Below, in pieces: positions 14,891-23,264 of a DNA stretch of 27,677 nt. The notes beneath the pieces were generated by a model. It made no database searches. It saw only the letters and a program-made list of their open reading frames with translations, and had not been told where the DNA came from. Position 1 is the first letter of the stretch. Each line of letters begins with the position of its first letter. Position numbers and translations under genes: made by a program. The DNA comes from Caulobacteraceae bacterium (GTDB taxonomy: Bacteria > Pseudomonadota > Alphaproteobacteria > Caulobacterales > Caulobacteraceae): contig JADZBR010000250.1 in assembly GCA_020852035.1 (NCBI GenBank), positions 1-27,677 on the forward strand, written 5' to 3'.

Positions 14891-15006
14891 TGCACAACTC
14901 CCTTGTCGGACAATGACTTGCGACTGGTGACCGGTCGATTAAGGCTATCGGCCGGCGACGCGCCTTCCGGCGGCGGACCAGCGGTTCGGCGAGGGGCCGC
15001 AGCGCG

Positions 15007-16149
15007 TTATTCGGCCGCCGGCGCGAGCTCGGCGGTCCGGGCGGCCTCCAGCTCGGCAGCCCTGGCCTCCACCAGGCCGACGATGTGGTCGACCATCCGG
15101 GCGTTGTCCATCTTATGGTCGGGCTTGCCGGCCATGTAGACCATCCCCGCGCCCTTGCCGCCGCCGGTGAAACCGATGTCGGTCATCAGCGCCTCCCCCG
15201 GCCCGTTCACCACGCAGCCGATGATCGAAAGGCTCATGGGCGTGGAAATGTGCGCCAGCCGCTGCTCCAGCGTCTCGACGGTCTCGATCACATTGAACCC
15301 CTGCCGCGCGCAGGAGGGGCAGGCGATGATGTTCACCCCCCGGTGGCGCAGGCCCAGCGACTTCAGCATGTCGAAGCCGACCTTCACCTCCTCCACCGGA
15401 TCGGCGGCCAGCGACACGCGGATGGTGTCGCCGATCCCGGCCCAGAGCAGCGCGCCCATGCCGATGGAGCTCTTCACCGTGCCGGTGCGCGTGGCTCCCG
15501 CCTCGGTGATGCCCAGGTGCAGCGGGCAGTCGATCGCCTCCGCCAGCTGCTGGTAGGCGGCCACCGTCATGAAAATGTCGGAGGCTTTCACGCTGATCTT
15601 GAACTCGTGGAAGTCGTGGTCCTGCAGGATGCGGGCGTGGCGCAGGGCGCTCTCCACCATCGCCTCCGGGCAGGGCTCGCCGTACTGCTCCAAGAGGTCG
15701 CGCTCCAGCGAGCCGGCGTTGACCCCGATCCGCATCGAGCAGCCGTGGTCGCGGGCGGCCTGGATGACCTCCTTCACCCGCGCCGGCGAGCCGATGTTGC
15801 CGGGGTTGATCCGCAGGCACGCCGCGCCGGCCACGGCCGCCTCGACGCCGCGCTTGTAGTGAAAGTGGATGTCGGCCACGAGCGGCACGCGCGAAGCCTT
15901 GGCGATCTCACGGAACGCCGCCGTGGAGTCCTCGTCCGGGCAGGACACCCGCACGATATCGGCCCCCGCCTCCTCCAATTGGCGAACCTGGTCGATGGTC
16001 GCCGCCGCGTCGGCGGTGAGCGTGTTGGTCATCGACTGCACGGTGATCGGCGCGTCCCCGCCCACCTCGACGTTCCCCACGCGAATCTTGCGTGACACAC
16101 GGCGGTCGATCCGCCGCCACGGACGGTGATGGGTGGGGTCGGTGGTCAT
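15007..16149 (-). CDS. ispG: 4-hydroxy-3-methylbut-2-enyl diphosphate synthase
   Basis: IspG (GcpE) reductively opens 2-C-methyl-D-erythritol 2,4-cyclodiphosphate to HMBPP, the penultimate step of the non-mevalonate isoprenoid pathway. The protein is 380 residues from ATG 16149. The TIM-barrel part has PITVQSMTNTLTAD and RVSCPDEDST. The C-terminal domain supplies the [4Fe-4S] ligands Cys277 and Cys280 in IACPSCARQG and Cys312 in GCVVNGPGEA, where Glu319 is the expected fourth ligand. The last 25 residues are Ala/Glu-rich and outside the domain. The gene follows the RodZ-like gene on the same strand after 136 bases that include a repeat arm. Confidence 0.96.
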   Translation of the reverse strand: MTTDPTHHRPWRRIDRRVSRKIRVGNVEVGGDAPITVQSMTNTLTADAAATIDQVRQLEEAGADIVRVSCPDEDSTAAFREIAKASRVPLVADIHFHYKRGVEAAVAGAACLRINPGNIGSPARVKEVIQAARDHGCSMRIGVNAGSLERDLLEQYGEPCPEAMVESALRHARILQDHDFHEFKISVKASDIFMTVAAYQQLAEAIDCPLHLGITEAGATRTGTVKSSIGMGALLWAGIGDTIRVSLAADPVEEVKVGFDMLKSLGLRHRGVNIIACPSCARQGFNVIETVETLEQRLAHISTPMSLSIIGCVVNGPGEALMTDIGFTGGGKGAGMVYMAGKPDHKMDNARMVDHIVGLVEARAAELEAARTAELAPAAE

Positions 16150-16185
16150 GGGCTGGAAAATAGGCGCTCAGACGCGCCGAGCCAA

Positions 16186-16220
16186 TGCGTCCTTCGAGAC
16201 GCCCGCTTCGCGGGCTCATC
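16186..16220. repeat. Solo arm of the TGCGTCC-TCGAGACGC repeat
   Basis: TGCGTCCTTCGAGACGC is followed by the hairpin CCCGCTTCGCGGG and CTCATC. It matches the left arm of the element at 23535-23635 (TGCGTCCCTCGAGACGC), with a different inner hairpin. It lies between the RodZ-like gene and ispG. Confidence 0.7.
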
Positions 16221-16285
16221 AATAGGCAGGCGACGTCCGCCTACCGGGGAGGGCTGACGCTGGCTCCCTTGGCGGCGTGGGGAAA

Positions 16286-17293
16286 TCAGGACCCGACCAG
16301 CTTGCCGACCGGCGTCACGCCGGCGGGCAGGATGCTCTTGCCCTGGCCGCCGACATAGACGTCGATGGCGTCGGGCATCGGGCAGTCCACGACCAGCCCG
16401 GCGACCGCCGGCACGCGGTAGGCTTCGCCCTCGGCCAACTGGCGGGCGAACACCACCTGCGCGTCGGACCGGCGCACGATGATCGACGTCGGCCGCCGGG
16501 CCTGCAGGGTCACCACGGAGGCTTCCGGCGCGGCGCCGAACACCTGGCCGTTCGGCGCGAACGGCCCTTCCGGCGGCGCCGGCGGGGGAACCGGGGGTGC
16601 GGGCGGGCGGACATCCGGCAGGGCGGTGACCGTGTCGCCCGGCAGCGCCGCGGCGGTGGCGGCGGCCAGGCCCGGGGTCTCGTAGGCCGGCGGGATGGTC
16701 GATTCCACCGGCGCCGGCAGCGGCGGCCCGAGGCTGACGACCGCCCCGCCCGGCCCGGCGGTGGAGCTCGGCGCCTTCAGGGCGGCCTGCTCGACGGCGT
16801 CCTTCTGGATCTGCGCCTGCGTCGGCGCGTCGGGCAGCAGGCGCTGGACCACGTTCCACAGCACGATGGCGCCGATCAGGACGAGGCCGATGGTGAACAC
16901 CAGGCCCACCCGGTTGTCGGACCCCGCCTCGACCCCCAGCGGATTGGGCAGCCGCGCCTCGCCGACCGGGCCGGCGGCGTTGAAGCGCGCGGCGGCCAGG
17001 TCGCCGTCCAGGCCGAGCGCGCGGGCGTAGGCGCGGATGTAGCCGGCCACGAACGGCCGCGACGGCAAGTCGGCGAGCCGCATCTCCTCGATGGCGGCCA
17101 GGTAGGGCGCGCGGACCTTGGTGATCTCGGCCAGCCGCTCGAGCGAGACGCCGTGATATTCGCGCGCCGCCCTCAGCGCCTCGCCGACGTGCGCGCCCTG
17201 GTCGACGGTGGGGGCGAAGGCTTCAAGGAAGTCGTGGTTGGCCGCGCCCTCGGCGAGCTTGGCCTGCGACAGGTGACCCGTATCCAGCGGCAT
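16286..17293 (-). CDS. RodZ-like helix-turn-helix membrane protein
   Basis: The protein is 335 residues from ATG 17293; ATG 17371 (26 residues longer, with AAGGATC upstream) is an alternative start. Domain order is that of RodZ: a cytoplasmic HTH of the Cro/C1 type at about 33-95 (VGEALRAAREYHGVSLERLA then KVRAPYLAAIEE), one transmembrane helix at about 129-151 (GLVFTIGLVLIGAIVLWNVV), a Pro/Ala-rich linker with PPAPPVPPPAPP, and a DUF4115-like periplasmic beta domain from about 260. RodZ links MreB to the rod-elongation machinery; here that role is inferred from architecture. Its position before ispG is widespread. The gene follows ptsP on the same strand. Confidence 0.83.
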   Translation of the reverse strand: MPLDTGHLSQAKLAEGAANHDFLEAFAPTVDQGAHVGEALRAAREYHGVSLERLAEITKVRAPYLAAIEEMRLADLPSRPFVAGYIRAYARALGLDGDLAAARFNAAGPVGEARLPNPLGVEAGSDNRVGLVFTIGLVLIGAIVLWNVVQRLLPDAPTQAQIQKDAVEQAALKAPSSTAGPGGAVVSLGPPLPAPVESTIPPAYETPGLAAATAAALPGDTVTALPDVRPPAPPVPPPAPPEGPFAPNGQVFGAAPEASVVTLQARRPTSIIVRRSDAQVVFARQLAEGEAYRVPAVAGLVVDCPMPDAIDVYVGGQGKSILPAGVTPVGKLVGS

Positions 17294-17450
17294 TTGCGCC
17301 GTCGCCCCTGATGTGCGGCCCCGGTCCCGGAATCGGAACCACGACCACCCCCGACCATGTGAAGAGAACATGGTTAACCGATCCTTGCGGGGTACCAATG
17401 GACTCCTCGGAATTCAATGCTCTAACCCAGCCCCGCGACCCCGTGGCGCA

Positions 17451-19715
17451 CTAGATGGCGACATAGAGTTTGCGCGCCAGGGTTTCGATCTCGTTGCGCA
17501 CCGAACCGGCATTGCTACGCAACAATGCGGCGACGCCGCGGCGGGCCGCCTCGCGATCGCAGGAGAGCACCATCTGCTTGACCGGCCCGACCCCCTGAGG
17601 CGGCATCGACAGGCGGTCGAAACCCAGAGCCACCAGGGCGAAAGCCTCCAGCGGGCGCCCCGCCATCTCGCCGCAGACCGAGACCTGGGTGCCGGTGTCG
17701 GCGCACCCCTGCTGGATGGCCTGCAACGCCCGCAGCAGCGGCGGCGAAAGTGTGTCGTAGCGGTCCGAGACCCGCGGGTTCCCGCGGTCGGCGGCGAACA
17801 GATACTGCGTCAGGTCGTTGGTGCCGACGGAGACGAAGTCGGTCATCGGCAGCAGCGCGTCGAGGTGCCAGACCAGGGAGGGCGCCTCTATCATCGCCCC
17901 CACGTCCAGCCGCGACGGCGGCGGCCGGCCGCGCCGCGCCGCCCAGGCCACCTCCTGGTCGACCAGGGCGCGCGCGCTCCTGAACTCGTCGACGCTGGCC
18001 ACCAGCGGGAACATGATCCTGAGCGGTCGCCCGCGGCTGGCGGCGATCAGCGCGCGCAGCTGCAGGCGCAGCAGCGCCGGCCGGTCCAGCCCCATCCGCA
18101 CCGCCCGCCAGCCCAGCGCCGGGTTCTCCTCGCGGTCGGCCTCCAGATAGGGCAGCACCTTGTCGCCGCCGAGATCCAGGGTGCGGAAGGTCACCGTGCG
18201 GTCGCCCGCCGCGTCCAGCACCCGCGCATAGAGCTGCGTCTGGGCCGAGAAGCGCGGCAGCTCCTCGGCGACCATGAACTGGAACTCGGTGCGGAAGAGC
18301 CCGATGCCCTCCGCCCCGGTCTCGGCCAGGGTGTCCAGATCGACCGCCAGGCCGGCGTTCATCAGCAGGGTGATCTTGGCCCCGTCGCGCGTGAACGCGG
18401 GGGTGTCGCGCAGTTTCTCGAACTCGGCCCGCCGTTGGGCGCGCACGTCCATGCGGCTCTGCAGCGCCTTCACGACGTCGGCGCGGGGACGCAGGAACGC
18501 CTCGCCGGTCTCGCCGTCGACGATCACCCGGTCGCCCTCGGAGACCTTGTCGCGCAGGTTCGGCAGCCGTCCGACACAGGGAATGTCCAGCGCCCGGGCG
18601 ACGATCGAGGCGTGGCTGGTCGCCGAGCCCTCCTCCAGCAACAGGCCCTTCAGCTTGCTGCGGTCGTATTCCAGCAGGTCCGCCGGCCCCAGGTTCCGCG
18701 CGATCAGGATGGCCCCGACCGGCAGCTCGCGCGCCGTCTGCCCGTCGCCCGAGAGGTGGCGCAGCAGCCGGTCGTTGAGGTCCTCCAGGTCGTGCAGCCG
18801 CTCGCGCAGATACTGGTCGCGCGCCTGGCCCAGCCGCGCGCGGTGCTCCGAGCGCACCCGCTCGACCGCCGCCTCGGCCGTCAGGCCGTCGCGCACGGCC
18901 TCGGCCAGGGAGCGGTTCCAGCCCGAGGAGTGGGCCAGCATGCGATAGCTCTCCAGCACCTCGAACGAGGACTCCACCAGCCCGTGGCGGCCGTCGAGCA
19001 TCTCGTCGATCTGCAGCCGCAGGCTGGCGATCGACGCCTCCAGCCGGGCCTCCTCGGCCACCACGTCGTCGGTCAGCAACTGGGAGGGCCCCATCGGCGG
19101 CTCGTGCAGCACCGCCACCCCGATCGCCAGGCCCTCGGCGAACTTGGCGCCCTTCACCCGCTCGGGCTTCTGCGGGGCGATCTCGACGCCCTTCAGCGCC
19201 TCGCCGCCGAGCAGTTCGCCCGCCGCCACCATCTCGGCCAGCACCATCGCGACGATCTGCAGGTCCTCGACCTCGTCGTCCTCGTAGACCCGCTCGGTGC
19301 GGTTCTGCACGACCAGCACGCCGATCGTCCGCCCGCCGCGCAGCAGCGGCACGCCGAGGAAGGAGTGGAACGGGTCCTCCTGCGTCTCCGGCCGGTAGGA
19401 GAAGGCCGGGTGGCTGGGCGCGTCGGAGAGGCTCAAGGGGCGCCCCAGCCGCACGATCTCGCCGACCAGGCCCTCGCCGGGCTTGAGGCGGGTGACGTGG
19501 ACGGCGCCGGGGTCCAGGCCCTCGGTGGCGAACAGCTCCAGGTCGCCGGCAGCCCTGCGCAGATAGATCGAGCAGACCTCGGCCACCATCGAGCGGGCGA
19601 TGATCCGCACCACCATGTCCAGGCGCGCCTGGGCGGGCCCGCCCCCGGCCAGAGCCTCGCGGATCTGGCGGAGCAGGCTTCTCTGCCCACGGATGGCGAG
19701 GCCCGGTGCGGCCAT
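17451..19715 (-). CDS. ptsP: Phosphoenolpyruvate-protein phosphotransferase, nitrogen-type (EI-Ntr)
   Basis: EI-Ntr takes phosphate from PEP and passes it to NPr, starting a regulatory phosphorelay that controls nitrogen, potassium or (p)ppGpp responses. The protein is 754 residues from ATG 19715 with GGGAG upstream. Order: GAF domain about 20-165 (IARSMVAEVCSIYL, FLGVPLLRGGRTIGVLVVQN), linker and helical HPr-binding region 190-330, the swivelling phosphohistidine domain with His368 in GSATSHASIVARALDIPC, and the PEP-binding barrel with GIGLFRTEFQFM, SVGTNDLTQY and the catalytic Cys681 in VSVCGEMAG. All active residues are present. The gene diverges from the hydrolase at 19890 and heads the run ptsP, RodZ-like, ispG. 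In many alphaproteobacteria it lies beside lysC; here lysC is 7 kb away. Confidence 0.95.
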   Translation of the reverse strand: MAAPGLAIRGQRSLLRQIREALAGGGPAQARLDMVVRIIARSMVAEVCSIYLRRAAGDLELFATEGLDPGAVHVTRLKPGEGLVGEIVRLGRPLSLSDAPSHPAFSYRPETQEDPFHSFLGVPLLRGGRTIGVLVVQNRTERVYEDDEVEDLQIVAMVLAEMVAAGELLGGEALKGVEIAPQKPERVKGAKFAEGLAIGVAVLHEPPMGPSQLLTDDVVAEEARLEASIASLRLQIDEMLDGRHGLVESSFEVLESYRMLAHSSGWNRSLAEAVRDGLTAEAAVERVRSEHRARLGQARDQYLRERLHDLEDLNDRLLRHLSGDGQTARELPVGAILIARNLGPADLLEYDRSKLKGLLLEEGSATSHASIVARALDIPCVGRLPNLRDKVSEGDRVIVDGETGEAFLRPRADVVKALQSRMDVRAQRRAEFEKLRDTPAFTRDGAKITLLMNAGLAVDLDTLAETGAEGIGLFRTEFQFMVAEELPRFSAQTQLYARVLDAAGDRTVTFRTLDLGGDKVLPYLEADREENPALGWRAVRMGLDRPALLRLQLRALIAASRGRPLRIMFPLVASVDEFRSARALVDQEVAWAARRGRPPPSRLDVGAMIEAPSLVWHLDALLPMTDFVSVGTNDLTQYLFAADRGNPRVSDRYDTLSPPLLRALQAIQQGCADTGTQVSVCGEMAGRPLEAFALVALGFDRLSMPPQGVGPVKQMVLSCDREAARRGVAALLRSNAGSVRNEIETLARKLYVAI

Positions 19716-19771
19716 GACGTCTCCCTGTCCCTTCAGGTGAGCTAACTAGCAGTTCCGGCGACGAATTCGGA

Positions 19772-19789
19772 CAAGGTTTTGCAACCTTG
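19772..19789. promoter_or_regulatory. Palindromic operator-like hairpin in the ptsP/hydrolase divergent region
   Basis: A perfect inverted repeat CAAGGTT (19772-19778) and AACCTTG (19783-19789) has a four-base centre, TTGC. It lies in the 174-base region between two diverging genes and is AT-richer than its surroundings. On the minus strand a TTGACA hexamer (19791-19796) sits just upstream of it, so the palindrome would overlap a ptsP promoter spacer. A repressor or activator site is plausible; the regulator is unknown. Confidence 0.35.
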
Positions 19790-19889
19790 GCTGTCAAGAA
19801 AACGCGAAGCCCGGGTTTTAGGCAGTCGCTGGCGCGGCGCGGGAAATGGGCGCAGGCTGGCGCGGAACAACCGGCTTTCGGGGGGAAGC

Positions 19890-21620
19890 ATGCGGCGGTG
19901 GGGACTGTTCGCGCTCGGCTGGGCGCTGATCCTTATGGGATCGCTGCTGGCGCACCTGATCCAGACTTCGGGCGGCGTGCGGATCGAGGACGTCCGCTAT
20001 CCCGGCGAGGACGGCAAGACGATGAGCGGCCTGCTCTACGTCCCGCGGAACGCCACCGCGGGCGCCCCGGCGCCGGCGGTGCTGGCCAGCCACGGCTACA
20101 TCAACACCCGCGAGATGCAGAGCGCCTTCGCCATCGAACTCGCGCGCCGCGGCGTGGTGGTGCTGGCGATGGAGATGACCGGACACGGCTATTCGCAGGC
20201 CGCCGTCGGCCAGCAGGGGTTCGGCGGCCCCGCGGCGCTGCGCTACCTGCAAGGCCTGCCGTTCGTGGACCGCGCCAACATCGGCCTGGAAGGCCACAGC
20301 ATGGGCGGCATCCCCATCCAGGCCGCCGCCCAGGCCCAGCCGGACGGCTACCGGGCTATGGTGCTGGAGGGCTCCACCACCGGCTTTCTCGGCGCCGCCC
20401 CGCCCGGCACGCCCGATTTCCCGCGCAACACCGCCGTGGTGTTCGGCCGCTACGACGAGTTCGCCCCGCTGATGTGGGAGGTCGCCAAGGGCGGAGACAT
20501 CGGCCGCTCGCCCAAGCTCATGGCGCTGTTCGGGACCACCAGCCCGGTCGCGCCGGAGCGGCTCTACGGCTCGATCGCGGAAGGCACGGCGCGCCGGCTG
20601 CACCTGCCGCCGGTCACCCATCCCTGGGAGCACTTCTCCGTCGGCGGCGTCGCTCCGGCGGTGGCCTGGTTCCAGGCCACCCTGGACCGCGTCGATTCGC
20701 GCCCGCCGGGCGACCAGATCTGGATATGGAAGGAGGTCGGCACGGGGCTGGCGTTCATCGGCTTCGTGATCCTGCTGCTGGGAACCTTCCAGCTGCTGCT
20801 GACCCTGCCGCCCTTCGCGCGCCTGGCGGCGCCCGGCGTGGCCGCGCGCGAGCGCCGCGACGGGCGCTGGTGGCTGGCCTTCGTCCTGACCGCGGCGGTC
20901 CCCGCCCTCACCTTCTTCCCGTTCATGAAGCTGGGCGGGGTCTTCTTCCCGATGCGATTCTTCCCCCAGTACATCGGCAACCAGCTGGTGGTCTGGGCGC
21001 TGCTGAACGGCATCGTCACCCTGTTGCTCGGCCTTCTGCTGCGCGGGCCGAAGCCCGCCTTCCGCCAGCCGTGGCTGGGCGCGATCGGCCTGGCGCTGGC
21101 GACAGCGGCGATCGGCTATGGCGCGCTCGCGCTGGTCGATGCGGCGTTCAAGGTCGACTTCCGCTTCTGGGTGCTGGGCCTCAAGCCGCTCGACGCGCGC
21201 CACGCCGGCTTCGCCCTCGCCTATCTGGTCCCCTGGGCGGCCTTCTTCCTGATCGCCGTGCGCGCCCTGATCGCCAATCTGGCGGTGAAGGACGAGCCGG
21301 CCTGGGCGCAGTACCTGACAGCCGCCCTCGCCATGTCCCTGGGCTTCGTCGCCCTGCTGGCGCTGCAGTACGCCTGGTTGTTCGCCACCGGCGTGCGGCT
21401 GATCGCGGCCGAACCGCTGAACACCCTCATCGCCATCCAGTTCGTGCCGCTGCTGATGGTCGTCGGCCTGATCGCGGCCTTCACCTGGCGGCGCACGGCC
21501 AGCGCCCTGCCCGGCGCCTTCCTCTGCGCCCTGCTGATCTGCTGGTACGTGACCGCCGGCACCGCCACCCACTGGTCGCCGGAGTTCAGGCTGCCGGAAC
21601 GCCCGGCGGCGAAAACCTAG
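19890..21620 (+). CDS. Alpha/beta hydrolase fused to a polytopic membrane domain
   Basis: The protein is 576 residues from ATG 19890, with GGGGGAAG just upstream. A first membrane helix or signal anchor (about 4-24, GLFALGWALILMGSLLAHLI) is followed by an alpha/beta-hydrolase domain at about 30-270. Visible are the ASHGYINT oxyanion-side loop, nucleophile Ser137 in EGHSMGGIP, a likely acid Asp189 in FGRYDEF, and His244 or His248 in VTHPWEHFS. From about 285 to 560 come some eight hydrophobic helices (for example GFVILLLGTFQLLLTL and VVWALLNGIVTLLLGLLL). Topology would place the hydrolase on the periplasmic side. The substrate is unknown; a lipid or envelope ester is one guess. It is a lone plus-strand gene between ptsP and a converging methyltransferase. 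Confidence 0.84.
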   Translation: MRRWGLFALGWALILMGSLLAHLIQTSGGVRIEDVRYPGEDGKTMSGLLYVPRNATAGAPAPAVLASHGYINTREMQSAFAIELARRGVVVLAMEMTGHGYSQAAVGQQGFGGPAALRYLQGLPFVDRANIGLEGHSMGGIPIQAAAQAQPDGYRAMVLEGSTTGFLGAAPPGTPDFPRNTAVVFGRYDEFAPLMWEVAKGGDIGRSPKLMALFGTTSPVAPERLYGSIAEGTARRLHLPPVTHPWEHFSVGGVAPAVAWFQATLDRVDSRPPGDQIWIWKEVGTGLAFIGFVILLLGTFQLLLTLPPFARLAAPGVAARERRDGRWWLAFVLTAAVPALTFFPFMKLGGVFFPMRFFPQYIGNQLVVWALLNGIVTLLLGLLLRGPKPAFRQPWLGAIGLALATAAIGYGALALVDAAFKVDFRFWVLGLKPLDARHAGFALAYLVPWAAFFLIAVRALIANLAVKDEPAWAQYLTAALAMSLGFVALLALQYAWLFATGVRLIAAEPLNTLIAIQFVPLLMVVGLIAAFTWRRTASALPGAFLCALLICWYVTAGTATHWSPEFRLPERPAAKT

Positions 21621-21667
21621 AGCCTGTTCCGTGGGGCATGGAGCCAGGGGCCGCCTTCCCCGCCGTC

Positions 21668-22480
21668 TCAGGTCGCCGCCCACCCCGTGAGCGTCAGGAT
21701 CTCGAAGGTCGCGGGCACGCGCCCGTCGGGCTCGGCGAACTGTTCGATGTAGAGTTCGCGCGCCCTCGCCAGCACCGCCCGGCGCAGCTTCGGCGCGCGG
21801 TCGGCGAAGGCGGCGGTCTCGCCCATGCGGCGCAGGTCGGCGAGCAGGGCCAGCGGATCGGCGTAGCGCACCGTCACCCGGTCCATGTCGGCCACAGGCA
21901 TCACGAAGCCGGCGCGCTGCAGGAGGCTCGGCGCGTCGGCGGGGTCGGCGAAGGGCGAGACCCGCTGAGCCGCGCCGCCGGTCAGCTCCGCCTCGGCGGC
22001 GAGCAGGCAGCCGCGCAGTTCGTGCAGGGTGGCGCCGCCGAGGAAGGCGGCGAGGAACAGGCCGTCTGGCTTCAGCGCCCGGCGGGCCTGCACCAGGGCG
22101 CCGACCACATCGTTGGTCCAGTGCAGGGCCAGCACCGAGATGACCAGATCGAGGCTGGCGGGCGCGAAGGGCAGCGCCTCGGCGTCGCCGAGCACGAAAT
22201 GCCCCCGGCGGCCGGCCAGCATGGCGGGCGAGGTCTCCATCTCGACCAGGGTCTCGACCCGGCGGCGGGCGTCGCTGGCGGCCAGGGCCTCGGCGAAGGC
22301 GCCGCGGCGGGCGGCGAGGTCGACGGCCATCGGGAACCGGCGCATGATCGCCTCCAGCCGCTCGACCACGTCGGCGGCGGCCCGGCGGTGCAGGAAATCG
22401 GCGGCGGCGAAACCGGCCGCGGCGCGGTCCAGGCGGAGGCGGCGCAGGTCGGGGTCGAAGACTTTGGGGGCGAGCAGCAT
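21668..22480 (-). CDS. BioC/NDUFAF5-like SAM-dependent methyltransferase
   Basis: The protein is 270 residues from ATG 22480 (MLLAPKVFDPDLRRLRLDRAA, the usual family start). The Rossmann core is recognisable by ETSPAMLAGRRGHFVLGDAEALPFAPASLDLVISVLALHWTND-type blocks, here split as DAEALPF, SLDLVIS and LALHWTND, and by RALKPDGLFLAAFLGG. Motif I, normally a glycine-rich DxGxG, reads AVDLAARRGAFAE, as in mitochondrial-type NDUFAF5 relatives. Homologues are annotated as malonyl-ACP methyltransferase (BioC) or as complex I assembly arginine hydroxylase; without a bio cluster nearby the second seems likelier. Its start codon overlaps that of comF on the other strand. Confidence 0.8.
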   Translation of the reverse strand: MLLAPKVFDPDLRRLRLDRAAAGFAAADFLHRRAAADVVERLEAIMRRFPMAVDLAARRGAFAEALAASDARRRVETLVEMETSPAMLAGRRGHFVLGDAEALPFAPASLDLVISVLALHWTNDVVGALVQARRALKPDGLFLAAFLGGATLHELRGCLLAAEAELTGGAAQRVSPFADPADAPSLLQRAGFVMPVADMDRVTVRYADPLALLADLRRMGETAAFADRAPKLRRAVLARARELYIEQFAEPDGRVPATFEILTLTGWAAT

Positions 22481-23264
22481 GCGCGGCGAACATGGCCTCT
22501 TGCGGTCGGCATGGAAACCGGGGGGGCGGCTTGGCGAGGCGTTGCGCGGCGCGCTCGACCTCGCGCTGCCGCCGCATGGGCTCGATGGCCAGGCCTCGCC
22601 GCACGGGATCGGGCTGTCGTCGGAAGCCTGGAACCGCATCGTCTTCCTGGAGGAGCCGGTCTGCGACGGCTGCGGCGCGCCGTTCGAGCACGGGCTGGGC
22701 GCGGGCGCGCTCTGCGCGGCCTGCGAGGCGCGGCCGAGGCGTTTTGCGCGGGCCAGGGCCGCCTGCCTCTACGACGAGGGCTCGCGCGACCTGATCCTGC
22801 AACTGAAGCACGCCGACCGGCTGGATCTGGCGCCCTTGTTCGCGCGCTGGCTGAACCGCGCCGCCCGGACGCTGCTGGCCGAGGCGGACGCCATCGCGCC
22901 GGTGCCGATGCATCCGTGGCGGCTGCTGTCGCGGCGCTACAACCAGGCGGCCGAGATCGCCCGGCCGCTCAGCAGGCTCTCCGGCGTGGACTACTGGCCC
23001 GACGTGGTGCGGCGGGTGCGGCGCACCGAAAGCCAGGGCGGAAAGTCCGGCTCGGGACGGCGGCGCAACGTGGCGGGGGCCTTCGCGGTGCCGCCTCGGC
23101 TCGTCCCGAAGGTCGCCGACAAGCGGGTGTTGCTGGTCGACGACGTGCTGACCACCGGCGCGACGGCGGAGGGCTGCGCGCGGGCGCTGTTGAAAGCCGG
23201 CGCCTCGGCGGTGGACCTGGCGGTGGTGGCGCGTGTTAAAGAAGCTTCGCACCTCACCATATGA
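22479..23264 (+). CDS. comF: ComF-family phosphoribosyltransferase-like protein
   Basis: The protein is 261 residues if ATG 22479 is used (G-rich, SD-like stretch upstream); TTG 22500 is an alternative. The N terminus has LGEALRGALDLALPPH, then a zinc-ribbon-like block with CDGCGAPF and LCAACEARP. The first Cys pair usual after LPP in ComF proteins is absent. The C-terminal type I PRTase fold has ILQLKHADRLDLAPLFARWL, PVPMHPWRLLSRRYNQAAEI and the PRPP loop VLLVDDVLTTGATAEG. ComF proteins are tied to DNA uptake in competent species; the role elsewhere is unclear. The stop overlaps the grxC start (ATGA), so the two are probably cotranscribed. Confidence 0.9.
   Translation: MRGEHGLLRSAWKPGGRLGEALRGALDLALPPHGLDGQASPHGIGLSSEAWNRIVFLEEPVCDGCGAPFEHGLGAGALCAACEARPRRFARARAACLYDEGSRDLILQLKHADRLDLAPLFARWLNRAARTLLAEADAIAPVPMHPWRLLSRRYNQAAEIARPLSRLSGVDYWPDVVRRVRRTESQGGKSGSGRRRNVAGAFAVPPRLVPKVADKRVLLVDDVLTTGATAEGCARALLKAGASAVDLAVVARVKEASHLTI

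Noticed and set aside
17371..17385. GGTTAACC as a CtrA-binding site upstream of the RodZ-like gene
   Set aside because: Only a single TTAACC half-site is present; no second TTAA at the proper seven-base spacing was seen.
17313..19745. Very long open frame (about 810 codons) on the plus strand opposite ptsP
   Set aside because: It is rich in Arg, Pro, His and Gln with no domain, and mirrors a fully recognisable EI-Ntr protein. Such antisense frames are expected at this GC content.
19787..23252. Open frames of more than 1100 codons on both strands across the hydrolase, methyltransferase and comF genes
   Set aside because: They cross several convincing genes in other frames and show only low-complexity Arg/Pro/Ala composition. 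They are GC-driven artefacts.
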